A stretch of 64,000 nt of DNA from Schistocerca nitens (lineage: Eukaryota > Arthropoda > Insecta > Orthoptera > Acrididae). The number at the start of each line of letters is the position of its first letter. Position 1 is the first letter of the stretch. A model generated the notes under the pieces. That model ran no database searches. It was not told where the DNA came from and saw only the letters and a list, made by a program, of their open reading frames with translations. The translations under genes and the position numbers were made by a program. Shown piece after piece: positions 33,906-45,180 of the stretch. The DNA is taken from NCBI RefSeq assembly GCF_023898315.1, contig NC_064622.1:80973387-81037386 (forward strand). The letters are read 5' to 3'.

Positions 33906-34770
33906 TGGCGGTCGATTGTCCCCACCCCCGCTACTGTGCAGCGTTTATGGCTTCAGCGGCCGAGGTGTGGAATTGCATTTCGCATAAATGTTCTCACATC
34001 GACACACTGTCGTTTCTTCTCGGAAACACATTCCACTGTAAGTCTTTGTGGGGACGTAACTCCGCGAAGTTTCCCGGAACAATATCGTTGCCCCGAGGTA
34101 GCTCAGCTAACCTCCCTGTGCCTTCGGTTATTTAGCTCTGATTGGGATTTGCAACATGCTTTGTACCTTGTAGGACAATAAAATATATTTCTATGGAATT
34201 GTACGACCTGTTACTGGTTATTACACGTAACTATTATCCCGAGTATCGTACGTCCTACATCTTTATTTCCGTTCTTTGTTTGGAAGATATGAAGTAAAGA
34301 GACATGCATATTACAGTACTCGTTATTGTCCGTGACTTCTTGACCTAAAAAGATATTTAAGCAGTATTGTTTCCTTTTTTCAAATGGAGCTATTTGCTTT
34401 TATAATGGTTTTCGACCAGTTCTTGAGAACTTGAATACAGCTCTACCACAAGTCGATGTTTGTAATGAAAGTCTCTGCATCAATAACAGCCAGGGGATAT
34501 GTGAAATGTGGGAGGAAGTGTGCTGACACAACGCAGATTCCCTTTCTTTGTCTAGTGGACAAACTTTGCTGTCTCGGAAACACAGACGACGAAATCGGAA
34601 TTTGCAAGAAAGATATCGTAATAAGAAGTGCACGAGGCAAACATACTTTCTACAAAACGAAAGAGAAAGAGCTGCTAACATTCAAAAACATGAAACTCGA
34701 GACCAGGTAAAGATTAACGAAAAGCGACCTTTGGAATGTACCTCTGTGACGGTTGGAAACATGGACAACG
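33906..34770. other. Upstream region of the secreted-protein gene; no other gene
   Basis: The proximal part (33,906-34,150) is moderately G+C-rich and contains no known repeat, as expected for a promoter. The rest is unassigned, with short frames only. Confidence 0.5.
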
Positions 34771-34779
34771 AGCAAGAGA

Positions 34780-34960
34780 AAAAATGAAACGATTCGAAGC
34801 TTCTGCAACGTGGTAGTACGGAAGACTGTTAAAGACCAGATGGATTGATCTAGTAAGGAATGAATACCTCCAGCACCAAGTTAGCGAGCTAAATAGTGCA
34901 ATAAAGAATTTACTGAACGGAACAGATAAAGCAGTAGGGTACACATCATGACATGAGTCG
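34780..34960 (+). mobile_element. Possible LINE C-terminal scrap
   Basis: RLLKTRWIDLVRNEYLQHQV and SELNSAIKNLLNG resemble the RRMLKISW.DRVTNEEVL region at the C-terminus of RTE-type LINE proteins. The match is short and weak. Confidence 0.3.
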
Positions 34961-35039
34961 TCACTGAAAACGGCACTTAAAGGTGCCCTCGAAGGAAAGA
35001 ATCGCTGTGGGAGCATGAGTACACATCGTGAATGTCCCT

Positions 35040-35305
35040 GCGTAGTGTGACAGGACCACCGTTGTATATCCATAAATGGTCTGATATATAGGGTGAGCAA
35101 CATGCGACTGTTTGCTGATGAAGCTGTGGTGTACGGGGAAGTATCGTCGTTGACTTACTGTAAGAGGCTGCAGGATGACTTAGAATTTCTCTTTCATGTG
35201 ATGAGTGGCAGCTTCTCTTAAACGTATAAAAATGTAAGCTATTACAGATGAATAGGAGAAACAATCGTGTAATGCTCGAATACACGGTTAGTGGCGTGCA
35301 GTTTA
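35040..35305 (+). mobile_element. CR1-like LINE reverse transcriptase fragment, part A
   Basis: The plus strand reads ISINGLIYRVSNMRLFADEA and VVYGEVSSLTYCKRLQDDLE, including the catalytic block as FADEA (normally FADDA). It breaks off at 35,305, where a minus-strand LINE begins. A short continuation lies at 36,268-36,330. Confidence 0.75.
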
Positions 35306-35309
35306 ACGG

Positions 35310-36262
35310 AGTTTGGTTTTAGTTTAGTTTTAGTTATGTCCTGTTCCGTAGATCATTTTCCCGATTATTTTATCGATATGATGTGGAATAGGTCAGATTA
35401 CAAGATATATATACACACATGAATAGTGCTAATATTAATATTATTGAAATTTTTAGTTCTACACGTGCAATTACATTTAGAGGTACAATCCTTTTTTTAC
35501 CAGTTCTGAAACAGAAACTTGTCTGTGGAATAGAAGGAGTTGTCCAAAAGAAATGATTTTAAGCTAAATTTAAAACTTGATCTGTTACCTGCCAGACACT
35601 TTATGTTGTTGGGCAAATGATCAAAGATTTTTGTTGCTGAATAATATACTCCTTTTTGCGCAACTGACAGCTTCAATAAAGGATAGGAAAGGTCATTTTT
35701 CCCTCTAGTGTCGTAAGTATGAACATCACTGTTCTTCGTGAATTGAGATGGATTATATGTAACGAATTTCATTAGCGAATATATGTACTCTGATGGTGCA
35801 ATTAAAATACCTAACTCTTTGGAAAGGTGCCTACATGACGTCCTTGGGTGAACACCACTAATTATTCTCACTGCTCTCTTTTGTGCAATCAGTACTTTAC
35901 GTATAAGTGGTGAGTGACACCAGAAAACTATTCCATAAGACATTACTGAGTGGAAATATGCAAAGTACTTTAGGAGGCTAATCTGTTTATTACCAAGACT
36001 AGAGATTATATGAAGAGTGAAAGAAGCCGAACTTAGTTATTTGAGAAGCACAGTAATATGCTTCTTCCAGTTCAAGTTGTCATCAATGTGAACACCCAAA
36101 AAATTGGAGAAATCTACCCTGTTAACTGAACCCTGTTCATATGCTACATCAAGTGTCGGTATGACTCTATTCCGTGTACAGGACTGGATATAGTGCGTTT
36201 TTTTTTTTTTAAATTAAGGGAGAGTCCATTTTCTGAGATCCACTTAATAATTCGATTGAAAA
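35310..36262 (-). mobile_element. Non-LTR LINE, 3' end (CR1/Jockey-like), 5'-truncated
   Basis: The minus frame 35,497-35,943 (148 codons) reads SYGIVFWCHSPLIRKVLIAQ, KRAVRIISGVHPRTSCRHL, VYYSATKIFDHLPNNIKCL and FKFSLKSFLLDNSFYSTD, the conserved C-terminal domain of these LINEs. The 3' UTR carries TCTACGGAACAGGACATAAC and ends near 35,310 in repeated AACTAAAAC. Upstream, RT thumb sequence with breaks extends to about 36,262. Confidence 0.8.
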
Positions 36263-36267
36263 TCTAG

Positions 36268-36330
36268 ACGTTACACAGCACAGCGACATGAAATGGAATG
36301 GACACGTAAGGTCGGTAGTAGGTATTTTAC
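36268..36330 (+). mobile_element. CR1-like LINE fragment, part B
   Basis: The plus strand reads SDMKWNGHVRSVVGIL, the block that follows the catalytic domain in CR1-like RTs (relatives: SDLKWNDHI...). It plausibly continues part A (35,040-35,305), separated by the minus-strand LINE. Confidence 0.6.
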
Positions 36331-36376
36331 CATTGTTATTGTTTCCAGTGCAGTGGCCGTAAACATTCCGTGAGGT

Positions 36377-36806
36377 CAAATGTTGATGGTGTTGAGACAG
36401 CAACCAGCCACAAATTTATTTGAAGTGCCTCTATTCAAAGGGTACCGTTACCGGTTTCGAAAACAAGTACTCCAAACTGACATTTCATGTAAGTCACATC
36501 CCAATGCAAATCTGTAACTCAACCATCTTTGTGATGTGCTTATAATTATGTATTATTTATATTTTACGATAAATAACCAGTAAAAAACGGAGCACATGTT
36601 GTAATGAAAGCATGAAAGCCGTCTGACGATGAATCACAATGATCCGAAGTACCTCACGGAATGCGATTTTGTCATATGATGGGCATGGTTGGAGACCGTG
36701 GCTGTTACTGAAGACAAATGTTGGTGCTGAGACAGCAACCAGCCACAAATTTATTTGAAGTTCCTTTATGCCCATCATATGACAAATCGCATTCCGTGAC
36801 GTACTT
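36377..36806. repeat. Direct and inverted repeat cluster
   Basis: A ~55 bp unit (GAGACAGCAACCAGCCACAA, then ATTTATTTGAAGT) occurs in direct orientation at 36,377-36,433 and 36,716-36,769. A second pair is inverted: ATGCGATTTTGTCATATGAT at about 36,661 and its complement at 36,772-36,800. A CCGGTTTCG motif at 36,451 matches the GAAACCGG part of the hammerhead-like cores. No coding sequence. Confidence 0.75.
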
Positions 36807-36807
36807 C

Positions 36808-36998
36808 AAAAATAACCTCAAAACCTCTAGGTATCATCCTGTTAAGAATAACGTATTGAGGTCTGTTTCTTAGAAAATCTTGAATCCAGTCACATATTTG
36901 GTGCGAGACGAGATTGGCGGATCACCGTATTAACCTGGGTGACCTTCTCTACGATGCTCTGTATTTCACGGAGGAAGAGAGCGAACTGTGTTTCGCAA
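36808..36998 (-). mobile_element. CR1-like LINE fragment (RT)
   Basis: The minus strand starts CETQFALFLREIQSIVEK, equal in layout to CETQLALFVHETQKVIG of the LINE at 38,330-39,394. It continues in shifted frames for about 190 bp. Confidence 0.7.
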
Positions 36999-37089
36999 CA
37001 TCTCTGTTAATTCATTGAGCCCCATCAATATGAAAAAATATTCAGTTTTAAAATTTTTCACATGACTAACCTTCATGATCACAATAGAC

Positions 37090-37365
37090 ACAAAAAGGGA
37101 ATGAAGTCCAATGCTTCTTGACTGAGCGTAGGGGAACGATGCGGGAGACACGAACCGCCATACTAGGCAAGGTCCTAATGGAGGTAGTTTGCCGTTGCCG
37201 TCCTTCGACAGTAACGGGGATGAATGATGATGATGATGAAGATGACACAGCAACACACTGTCATCTCGGGGCAGGTGAAAATCCCTGACCCCGCCGGGAA
37301 TCGAACCCGGGACCCCATGCTCAGCACCTTAGAACGCTAGCGCGAGACCACGAGCTGCGGACAAA
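37090..37365 (-). mobile_element. SINE with tRNA-Gly-like head, long body
   Basis: Read on the minus strand: CAGCTCGTGGTCTCGCGCTAG head, B box CGGGTTCGATTCCCG, GGCGGGGTCAGGGATTTTC, then a body with an ATC microsatellite (CATCATCATCATC) and CTACCTCCATTAGGACCTTG. The same head is joined to a different tail in the SINE at 29,973. Confidence 0.75.
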
Positions 37366-37862
37366 CAAAGAATATAGGAAGAAATTGGCAAAAGCAAACA
37401 CTCAAATTGTTTTAACAGGTGGTTTCACTTCGGAAAATAATTTTAAACTTTTTCACAAAATTAACCTTTAACGAATGTATGAATAAATTGGCAAAAAGTG
37501 AACGATCAGTTTTAAGGAGGTGATTTCACTTTTAAGAAGGTGATACACAGGCACATACACTTTTCAATCACATATCATTTCACGAGATATATCTGAAAGC
37601 CACATCACAGCTTTCATAGACACAGACCCACACTTTTACATGAACACATAATGCCTAACACAAATTATAGTCCTAAATATCGAAATCAAGAAAAATACAA
37701 TTTTTGTAGTTTAGGAACAGTGCTCCATTAAAACTGAATATTTGTTATTATTTAAATTTTATTTTGATGTCAGAGTTCATCCATTTTTATTTCCACGTTA
37801 GCGAGTCGCAGTGATCGCTTTCTATCTCAAAAGTTATCCAAAAGAATTCTTCAGTAGGATTG
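37366..37862. other. No recognised gene
   Basis: AT-rich. A near-repeat of AAGGAGGTGATTTCACTTTT occurs around 37,515-37,545. No domain. Confidence 0.5.
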
Positions 37863-38078
37863 TAATCTACATCTACATCTATACTCCGCAAACCACCTGA
37901 CAGAGTGTGGCGGAGGGTACCTTGAGTATCTCTTTGAATTCTCCCTTCTATTCCAGTCTCGTACTGTTCGTGGAAAGAAATATTGTCGGTATGCTTCTGG
38001 GTGGGCTCTAATCTCTCTAATTTTATCCTCTTGGTCTCTTCGCGAGATATCCGTAGGAGGCAGCAATATACTGTTTGA

Positions 38079-39394
38079 CTACTCGGTGAAGGTATGTTCT
38101 CGAAACTTCATCAAAAGTCCGTACCGAGCTACTGAGCGTCTCTCTTGCAGAGTCTTCCACTGGAGTTTATCTATCATCTCCGTAACGCTTTCGTGATTAC
38201 TAAATGATCCTGTAACGAAGCGGGCTGCTCTCCGTTGGATCTTCTCTATCTCTTCTATCAACCCTATCTGGTACGAATCGTACACCGGTGAGCAGTATTC
38301 AAGCAGTGGGTAAACAAGTGTACTGTAACCTACTTCCTTTGTTTCGGACTGCATTTCCTTAGGATTCTCCCAATGAATCTCAGTCTGGCATCTGTTTTAC
38401 CGACGATTACTTTTATATGGTCATTCCACTTTAGATCACTCCTAATGCCTACTCCCAGATAATTTATGGAATTAACTGCTTCCAGTTGCTGACCTGCTAT
38501 ATTGCAGCTAAATGATAAAGGATCTTTCTTCACATGTATTCGCATCACATTACACTTGTCTACATTGAGATTCAATTGCCATTCCCTGCACCATGCGTCA
38601 ATTCGCTGCAGACCCTCGTGCATTTCAGTACAATTTTCCATTGTTACAACCTCTCGATATACCACAGCATCATCCGCAAAAAGCCTCAGTGAACTTCCGA
38701 TGTCATCCACAAAGTCATTTATGTATATTGTGAATAGCAACGGTCCTATGACACTCCCCTGCGGCACACCTGAAATCACTGTTACTTCGGAAGACTTCTC
38801 TCCATTGAGAATGACATGCTGCGTTCTGTTATTTAGGAACTCTTCAATCCAATCACACAATTGGTCTGATAGTCCATATGCTCTTACTTTGTTCATTAAA
38901 CGACTGTGGGGAACTGTATCAAACGCCTTGTGGAAGTCAAGAAACACGGCATCTACCTGGGAACCCGTACCTATGACCTTCTGAGTCTCGTGGACGAATA
39001 GCGCGAGCTGGGTTTCACACGATCGTCCTTTTCGAAACCCATGCTGATTCCTACAGAATAGATTTCTAGTCTCCAGAGAAGTCATTGTACTCGAACATAA
39101 TACGTGTTCCAAAAGCCTACAACTGATCGACGCTAGCGATATAGGTCTATAGTTCTGCACATCTGTTCCACGTCCCTTCTTGAAAACGGGGATGACCTGT
39201 GCCCTTTTCCAACCTTTTGGAACGCTACACTCTTCTAGAGACCTACGGTACACAGCTACAAGAAGGGAGGCAAGTTCCTTCGCATACTCTGTGTAAAATC
39301 GAACTGGTATCCCATCAGGTCCAGCGGCCATTCTTCTTTTGAGCGATTGTAATTGCTTTTCTATCCCTCTGTCATCTATTTCGATATCTACCAT
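38079..39394 (-). pseudogene. CR1-like LINE ORF2, reverse transcriptase domain
   Basis: The 354-codon open stretch 38,330-39,394 holds the ordered RT blocks: AAGPDGIPVRFY, GWKRAQVIPVFKKG, NYRPISLASISCRLLEHVL, NQHGFRKGRSCETQLALF, VDAVFLDFHKAFDTVPHSRL, SGVPQGSVIGPLLFTIYIND and the catalytic LFADDAVVY. The thumb region SINYLGVGIRSDLKWNDHIK follows. A frameshift near 38,340 joins it to 38,079-38,354 (PLLEYCSPVYDSYQIGLIEE, KIQRRAARFVTG). The RT core itself looks intact. Confidence 0.9.
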
Positions 39395-39755
39395 TTTGTC
39401 ATCTGTGCGACAATCTACAGAAGGAACTACAGTGCAGTCTTCCTCTGTGAAACAGTTTTGGAGAAAGACATTTGGTATTTCGGCCTTTACTCTGTCATCC
39501 TCTATTTCAGTACCATTTTGGTCACAGAGTGTCTAGACATTTTGTTTTGATCCACCTACCTCTTTGACATAAGACCAAAATTTCTTAGGATTATCTGCCA
39601 AGTCAGTACATAGAACTTTACTTTCGAATTCATTGAACTCCTCTCGCATAGCCCTCTTCACACTACATTTCGCTTCGTGTAATTTTTGTTTGTCTGCAAG
39701 GCTTTGGCTATGTTTATGTTAGCTGTGAAGTTCCCTTTGCTTCCGTAGCAGTTTT

Positions 39756-40717
39756 CTAACTCGGTTGTTGTACCACGCTGGCTCTTACGATCTTGCTTGG
39801 TACATACTCATCTAATTCATATTGTACGATGGTTTTGAAATTTGTCCACTGATCCTCAGCACTATCTGTACTTGAGATACAACTTTTGTGTTGAGCCGTC
39901 AGGTACTCTGAAACTTGCTTTTTGTCACTTTTGCTAAACAGAAAAATCTTCCTACCTTTTTTAATATTTCTATTTACGGCTGAAGTCATCGATGTTGTAA
40001 CCGCTTTATGATCGCTGATTCCCTGTTCTGCGTTAACTGTTTCAAATAGTTCGTGTCTGTTTGTCACCAGAAGGTCTAATATGTTATCGCCTCGAGTCGG
40101 TTCTCTGTTTAACTGCTCAAGGTAGTTTTCAGATAATGCACTTAAGAAAATTTCACTGGATTCTTTGTTCCTGCCAGCCGTTATAAACGTTTGAGACTCC
40201 CAGTCCATTTCTGGTAAATTAAAATCTCTACCCAGAACTATAACATGGTCGGGAAATCTGCTCGAAATATTTTCCAAATTTTCCTACAGGTGTTCTGCCA
40301 CAACAGCTGCCTTAGAGACATCCAATTACCATGTTTGATCCTGCTTTAACCGTGACCTTCACCCAAATTATTTCACATTTCGGATCTCCGTCAATTTCCT
40401 TCGATACTATCGCCCCCTTCACTGTCCAGCCTGTCTCTGCGGTATACATTCCAATCTGAGTTTAGAATTTCATTACCGTTTATATCTGGTTTCAGCCAAC
40501 TTTCCGTCCCTAGTACTATGTGGGCATTGTGACCGTTTATTAATGAGAGCGGTTCAGGGACCTTTGTATAGACGCTCTTGCAGTTTACTATTGCCACATT
40601 AATATTGTCATTCCCTGTTGCGTTTTGCCTACTGCTACCTTGTCGCGTCTCAGTAGGCGTCTTGTCGGACCTAGGGAGGGAATTCTCTAACCTAAAAAAC
40701 CCACATGTGAACTCCAC
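39756..40717 (-). pseudogene. CR1-like LINE ORF2, endonuclease and linker
   Basis: Two open pieces in different frames. 40,391-40,717 has NINVAIVNCKSVYTKVPEPL and IVLGTESWLKPDINGNEI, where the Glu of GTESWL is the metal-binding residue of AP-like endonucleases. 39,756-40,277 has VIVLGRDFNLPEMDWESQTF (GDFNLP motif with an inserted Arg), EPTRGDNILDLLVTNR and GISDHKAVTTSM with the catalytic SDH. Breaks separate the pieces and the RT. Confidence 0.85.
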
Positions 40718-40746
40718 ACGTACTCCGCTATCCTAGTATCCGTTTC

Positions 40747-41619
40747 CTACGTGTAGTGCACGCCTGACCTATTCAGGGGGACCCTATATTTCTCCACCCG
40801 ATAGCGGAGGTCGAGAAATTTGCACCCCAGATCTCCGCATAATCGTCTGAGCCTCTGGTTTAAGCCTGCCACTCGGCTCCAAACCAGAGGACCGCGATCG
40901 GTTCCGGGAACGACACTACAAATAGTTAGCTCAGATTCCACCCCGCGAGCGAGGCTTTCCGCCTTCACCAACTCCGCCAACCGCCTGTGTGAACTGAGTA
41001 AGACCTCTGAACCCAGATGGCAGAAGTCATTGGTGCCGACATGAACAACAATTTCCAGTCGGGTGCACCCAGTGCTCTCTATCGCCGCCAGCAGGGCCTG
41101 CTCCACATTTCGGATGAGACCCCCCCCGGCAAGCTGACAGAGTGAACACTGGCCTTCTTCCTCGACCTTCCTGCTATTTACCTAAGGGGCTCCATCACCC
41201 GCCTAACATTGGAGCTCCCAATCACTAATAAACCCCTCACCCCGTGTGCCTGCTCAGACCTTGCTGAAGGAGCGGCCACATCTCCACTCACAGGCAGAGC
41301 GGGCGATGCCACACGGCCAGCCTCCACATAGACCCTCCACCTCGTGCGACGCGAACGCCGTTTGAACCCGCCACTCCCCTTGGGGAGAGGGTGGCCCAAC
41401 CGCGCCCGGTACCCGCGAAGATGTCTCTACAGCAGGGACCGTGGGTGAAGCATCTAACACCTGGGGTGTACCATGTGACGCACCAGACTCCCCACTGCCG
41501 CTACTCTCCGAGGAAGCAGCCTGAAGACGGCTGACCGCGGCCATCAGCACTTTCAGCTGTTCGCGAACAATGGCCAGCTCCTCCTGCGTCCGTACACAGC
41601 AGTCACACGTCCTATCCAT
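40747..41619 (-). pseudogene. CR1-like LINE ORF1 with SGNH-esterase-like domain
   Basis: 41,254-41,619 encodes an N-terminal Cys-rich start (MDRTCDCC) and a coiled coil (VREQLKVLMAAVSRLQ), then a Ser/Pro-rich linker. In another frame LLVIGSSNVRRV (about 41,190) supplies the first SGNH block with its Ser. 40,747-41,106 gives VVHVGTNDFCHLG (GTND block), FLDLRYRVEK and SGVHYT with the catalytic His. CR1-family ORF1 proteins are known to carry an esterase domain. Frameshifts split the gene. Confidence 0.8.
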
Positions 41620-41640
41620 CCTAAGAAATCAAAAATTTGC

Positions 41641-41974
41641 TGTAGAGAGTTAAGTAATGAACTTTTTAACTAGACTGCTAATTCACTAAAGGCGACTGAT
41701 AGCTGACTAAACTGTGGTTATTAGACACTTCTTGTTGGGAAATATGAAAATAAGCACTAATATCAAGTGTTTCAGTGAATCATCTGGAATACACATCGAA
41801 TTTCTGTAAAATAATTAAATTAGATATTTTGACGTTTACACTATGAGGCTCCACTGGGAATGAAAGCCATAAAATTTATATAGACGTGATCTAACATAGC
41901 AATTTTACTTTTAGGTGACGCCTTTGAGGCGCTAGCAGATACTTACGCAGCCTGTGATTGGCTGTCAAAGTGAG
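41641..41974. other. Possible LINE 5' leader; otherwise unassigned
   Basis: AT-rich stretch upstream of ORF1 with no open frame. The true 5' end of the LINE cannot be fixed without other copies. Confidence 0.4.
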
Positions 41975-42090
41975 GGGTAGGAAGGAAGAGTAAGGTTTAT
42001 CGTCCCGTCGACAACGTGGTTATTAGAGACAGATCACAATCTCGGATTGTTTGTTTTAAGGATGGGGAAGGAAATAGGTAGTGCCCTTTT
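41975..42090 (-). mobile_element. SINE fragment, third tRNA-derived family (tail part)
   Basis: GTAAGGTTTATCGTCCCGTC, GACAACGTGGTTATTAGAGA and GATGGGGAAGGAAAT match what I recall as the tail of an orthopteran tRNA-derived SINE whose head part is seen at 46,055-46,170. Confidence 0.55.
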
Positions 42091-43012
42091 GTAGCTTTTC
42101 TATGTTTAATATTGTGAACTGATACTGGAGCAAACTCAAATGTTATTCTTTATAACTCGTGTATCTGTGTTATCCTGAACAATACAAGTGGTGTAATTCC
42201 GAAAACGCTGATTCAGTGAGTCGCCCAAACGTAATCTCTACAACTGCAGTTTTTGACTTTGACAAAGTATATATAAAAGCAAAACTTTAAATTAAATAAA
42301 CTATTCTTTGGAACCACATAGAGTGTAGGAGTGAGCAGTGCTATAATCCATGACGTCACAATACGTGACTTGCAATACCGACACACGAAGCTCACAGAAT
42401 AAACATCTATTTCTACACTACAAGATTACTCTGCAATTCTCAATTAAATGCATGGCAGAGGGTTCATCGCACCACCTCCAAGCTGTTTCTCTACTGTTCT
42501 ACTCCCGAACATCGCACGAGAAAAATGAACATTTCAATCTTTCTGTGTGAGCTCTGGTTTCTCTTATTTTATTATGATTCCTCCATATGTAGGTGGGCAC
42601 CCACAAAATATTTTCACACTCTGAGAGAAAGTTGCTGATTGAAATTTCATGAAAAGTTTCTGCCGCTACGAAAAACGCCTTTGTTTTAATGATTGCCAAC
42701 CCAATTCCCCATCGTATTTGTGGCGCTCTCTCCCCTGTTTCGTGATAGTGCTAAACGAGCTTCCCCTTCTTTTAACTTTCTCTATGTCCTCCGTCGATCC
42801 TATCTGACGCAAATCTAAGACTTCACTGCAATACTCCAGATACTCCAGAATAGGATCTACAAGCGTGGTGTAGACAATCTCTTTAGTGGACCTGCTGCAT
42901 TTTCTCATATGCTATGCCAATAAATCGTAGTCTTTGGTTTGCTTCACCCACAATATGATCTATGTGATCGTTCCAACTAAATTTATTTGTAATTGTAATC
43001 CCTAAGTATTTA

Positions 43013-43442
43013 AATGATGACTAACTGAAACCCTTAGCTGCCGACAGGTGTTGTTGATATACTTCGATGTGGACAGCTGAAAATGTGTGCCCCGACCGGG
43101 ACTCGAACCCGGGATCTTCTGCTTACATGGCAGACGCTCTATCCATCTGAGCCACCGAGGGGACAGATGAATAGCGCGACTGCAGACACACTCTATAAGG
43201 TACATTACATATATAGAATTGTGGGCAATTGGGAATGCGAGTCTCACGGGAAGCGTGCAAGGGATAAGTCCCTGCAGTCGCGCTATCCATCTGTGTCCTC
43301 GTTGGCTCAGATGGATAGAGCGTCTGCCAGGTAAGAAGGAGATCCCGGTTTCGAGTCCCGGTCGGCGCACACATTTTCAGCTGTCCACATCGAGGTATAT
43401 CAACAACACCTGTCGGCAGATAAGGGTTTCAGTTAGTCATCA
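43013..43442. repeat. Palindromic tRNA-headed repeat (head-to-head pair)
   Basis: The outer arms mirror each other from GATGACTAACTGAAA (43,013) to TTTCAGTTAGTCATC (43,442) and include ACACCTGTCGGCAG and GCACACATTTTCAGCTGTCC. Each arm has a tRNA-like body: minus strand GGTGGCTCAGATGGATAGAG with B box GGGTTCGAGTCCC; plus strand TTGGCTCAGATGGATAGAGC with GGTTTCGAGTCCC. The anticodon loop CATGTAA would read threonine but lacks the usual T at position 33. The central part is also partly palindromic (ATGAATAGCGCGACTGCAG / CTGCAGTCGCGCTATCCAT). Confidence 0.88.
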
Positions 43443-43908
43443 TTTGTTCCAGGGAAAAGCTGCACGGTCATCAACAGTATTCTGTTCTTTCGAGAACAGT
43501 TACTGTCTTCATATACCTAAGTATTTAGTTAATTTACAGCCTTTAGATCTGTGGGATTCATCGTATAACCGAAATTCAGCGGATTCCTTTTGGTACCCAT
43601 GTGGATGACCTCACACTTTTCATTACTTAGGGACAATTATCACTTTTCGCACCACAGAGACCTCTTGTGTAATCATTTTGCAACTTGTTCTGATCTTCTG
43701 ATGACTTTATAAGAGGGTAAATGACAGCATCATGGGTATTGGTGTGACTTGCGCAACTTTCAACGCTTTAGGTACGGATCTTTCAACGAGAAATTGGTTG
43801 TATGTTATTGCTAAAACCGAGTTATTGTATCAGCAGGCGCTGAGAGGAACCTGTCTGGTATACAGTCAGGACCGGAGGCCTTGGCTTTAAGGGATTTAAG
43901 CTGCTTTG

Positions 43909-44529
43909 CTACACCGAGGATATCATACTCATGTTGTCTGTTGTTTTCGGTCCGAATTCTGAAATATTTACTGCATCTTTTTTGGTGAAGGAATTTCGGA
44001 AAATCGTATTTAGCAACTCTCTTTTAATGGCACTGTCATCAGTGACATCTCCATTGTTATCACGCAGTGAAAGTATTAATTGCGTCTTTCCCCTGGTGTA
44101 TTTTACATACAGCCAGAATCTCTTTTGATTTTCTGCCAGTTTTCGAGACAGAGTTTTGTTGTGGAAGCCATTAAAAACACCATGTATTAAAGCCCACGCT
44201 AAATTTCGAGCTTCAGTAAAACATCGCCAATATTGGAACTTTCGTATTCTTTTAAATTTAGCGTCCTTTTTTGGTTGCTTCTGCAACAGTGTTCTGACCT
44301 GTATTATGTACCATGAGGGATCAGTAATATCTCTTATTAATTTATTTGGAGTAAATCTCTCAATTGCCGTCGATAGCACTTTTTTATATGCAAACCACGT
44401 CTGGTCTGAGCTTACATGGTCAGACTGGAAGGAGTGGTGACTGTCTCTTAGAAAGGCGTCAAGCGAATTTTTATCTACTTTTTTAAATACTTGTATTTTG
44501 CGTTTATTTTTGGTGAATTTGGATGTCAC
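43909..44529 (-). pseudogene. CR1-like LINE ORF2 linker region
   Basis: The 206-codon open frame reads FKKVDKNSLDAFLRD, FTPNKLIRDITDPSWYI, RFWLYVKYTRGKTQ and LLNTIFRNSFTKKDA, which is the region between endonuclease and RT in CR1-like LINEs (relatives: ..FWRYVRSKRK....P.L). No catalytic residues lie in this part. Confidence 0.75.
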
Positions 44530-45180
44530 GGTATTCAGCTTTACTATAATAAATGGTCACTAATGTATATTATCTGTCATGATGTTCCTTATTTGCTAGG
44601 GATTATTTTTTGTTTAGAGTCAAACATGTTTTCCCAACCATTTACACTTCAAATAGGATCCTGAACTATCTGTTCAAAAGTATTTTCGGAAAAAGCATTC
44701 AGTACGGCAGTTCACCAAAATATCGAGGGTAACTGAAGTCACCGCCAATTATAACAGTGTGAGTGGGGCAGCTATTTGCAATGGGACTCAAGTTTTCTTT
44801 GAACAGTCCAGCAACTGTATCATCTCAGTCAGATGAGGAGGGGGCTGGGGGGGGGGGGAGGGAGGGAGCTAGTAAAAGGAACCAGTTATTGATTTATTCC
44901 GGTTGTCAAGTATTACCTCTATCCATACTTACAGGAACTATCAACTTCAGTTGGACTGCAGTGTAAACCATTTCCGACAGCAATAAATTTTTTACCACCA
45001 ACTGTATTTAATCTATCTTTTCTGAACACGCATAGGTCCTTTGTAAAAATTTAGGCTGCAAATAAAACTCTCTGCGTAATTAAACGTGAAATGTTGATCA
45101 AACAGACCTGATAATTAATTTTCAAAAGCAACACCGAACCCTCCATGATCGTATTATGTCCTGACTGTACTGTAACTGGC

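Larger units (their letters stand above)
37868..41640 (-). mobile_element. CR1-like LINE with ORF1 and ORF2, nearly complete, inactive
   Basis: About 3.8 kb on the minus strand, with ORF1 on the right (40,747-41,619), endonuclease (39,756-40,717), RT (38,079-39,394) and the family's 3' end GTAGATGTAGATGTAGATT at about 37,868. The 5' boundary is uncertain. Frames are interrupted several times but long stretches remain open, so it is of middle age. It is the most complete LINE in the window. Confidence 0.85.
42420..45180 (-). mobile_element. CR1-like LINE, second subfamily, decayed
   Basis: Minus-strand pieces occur in order. Around 44,600-45,180 are endonuclease remnants, 43,909-44,529 (206 codons) is the linker before the RT, and 42,666-42,908 is the RT C-terminus (RSTKEIVYTTLVDPILEYLE, CSEVLDLRQIGSTEDIEKVK). 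The RT core is missing. A palindromic tRNA-headed repeat (43,013-43,442) interrupts it. Confidence 0.75.

Noticed and set aside
43060-43160. Functional threonine tRNA gene on the minus strand
   Set aside because: The T before the anticodon is replaced, and the copy sits in a palindromic repeat with a mirror partner.
43083-43374. 83-residue frames on both strands beginning MCAPTGTR
   Set aside because: They are the tRNA-like heads of the palindromic repeat translated.
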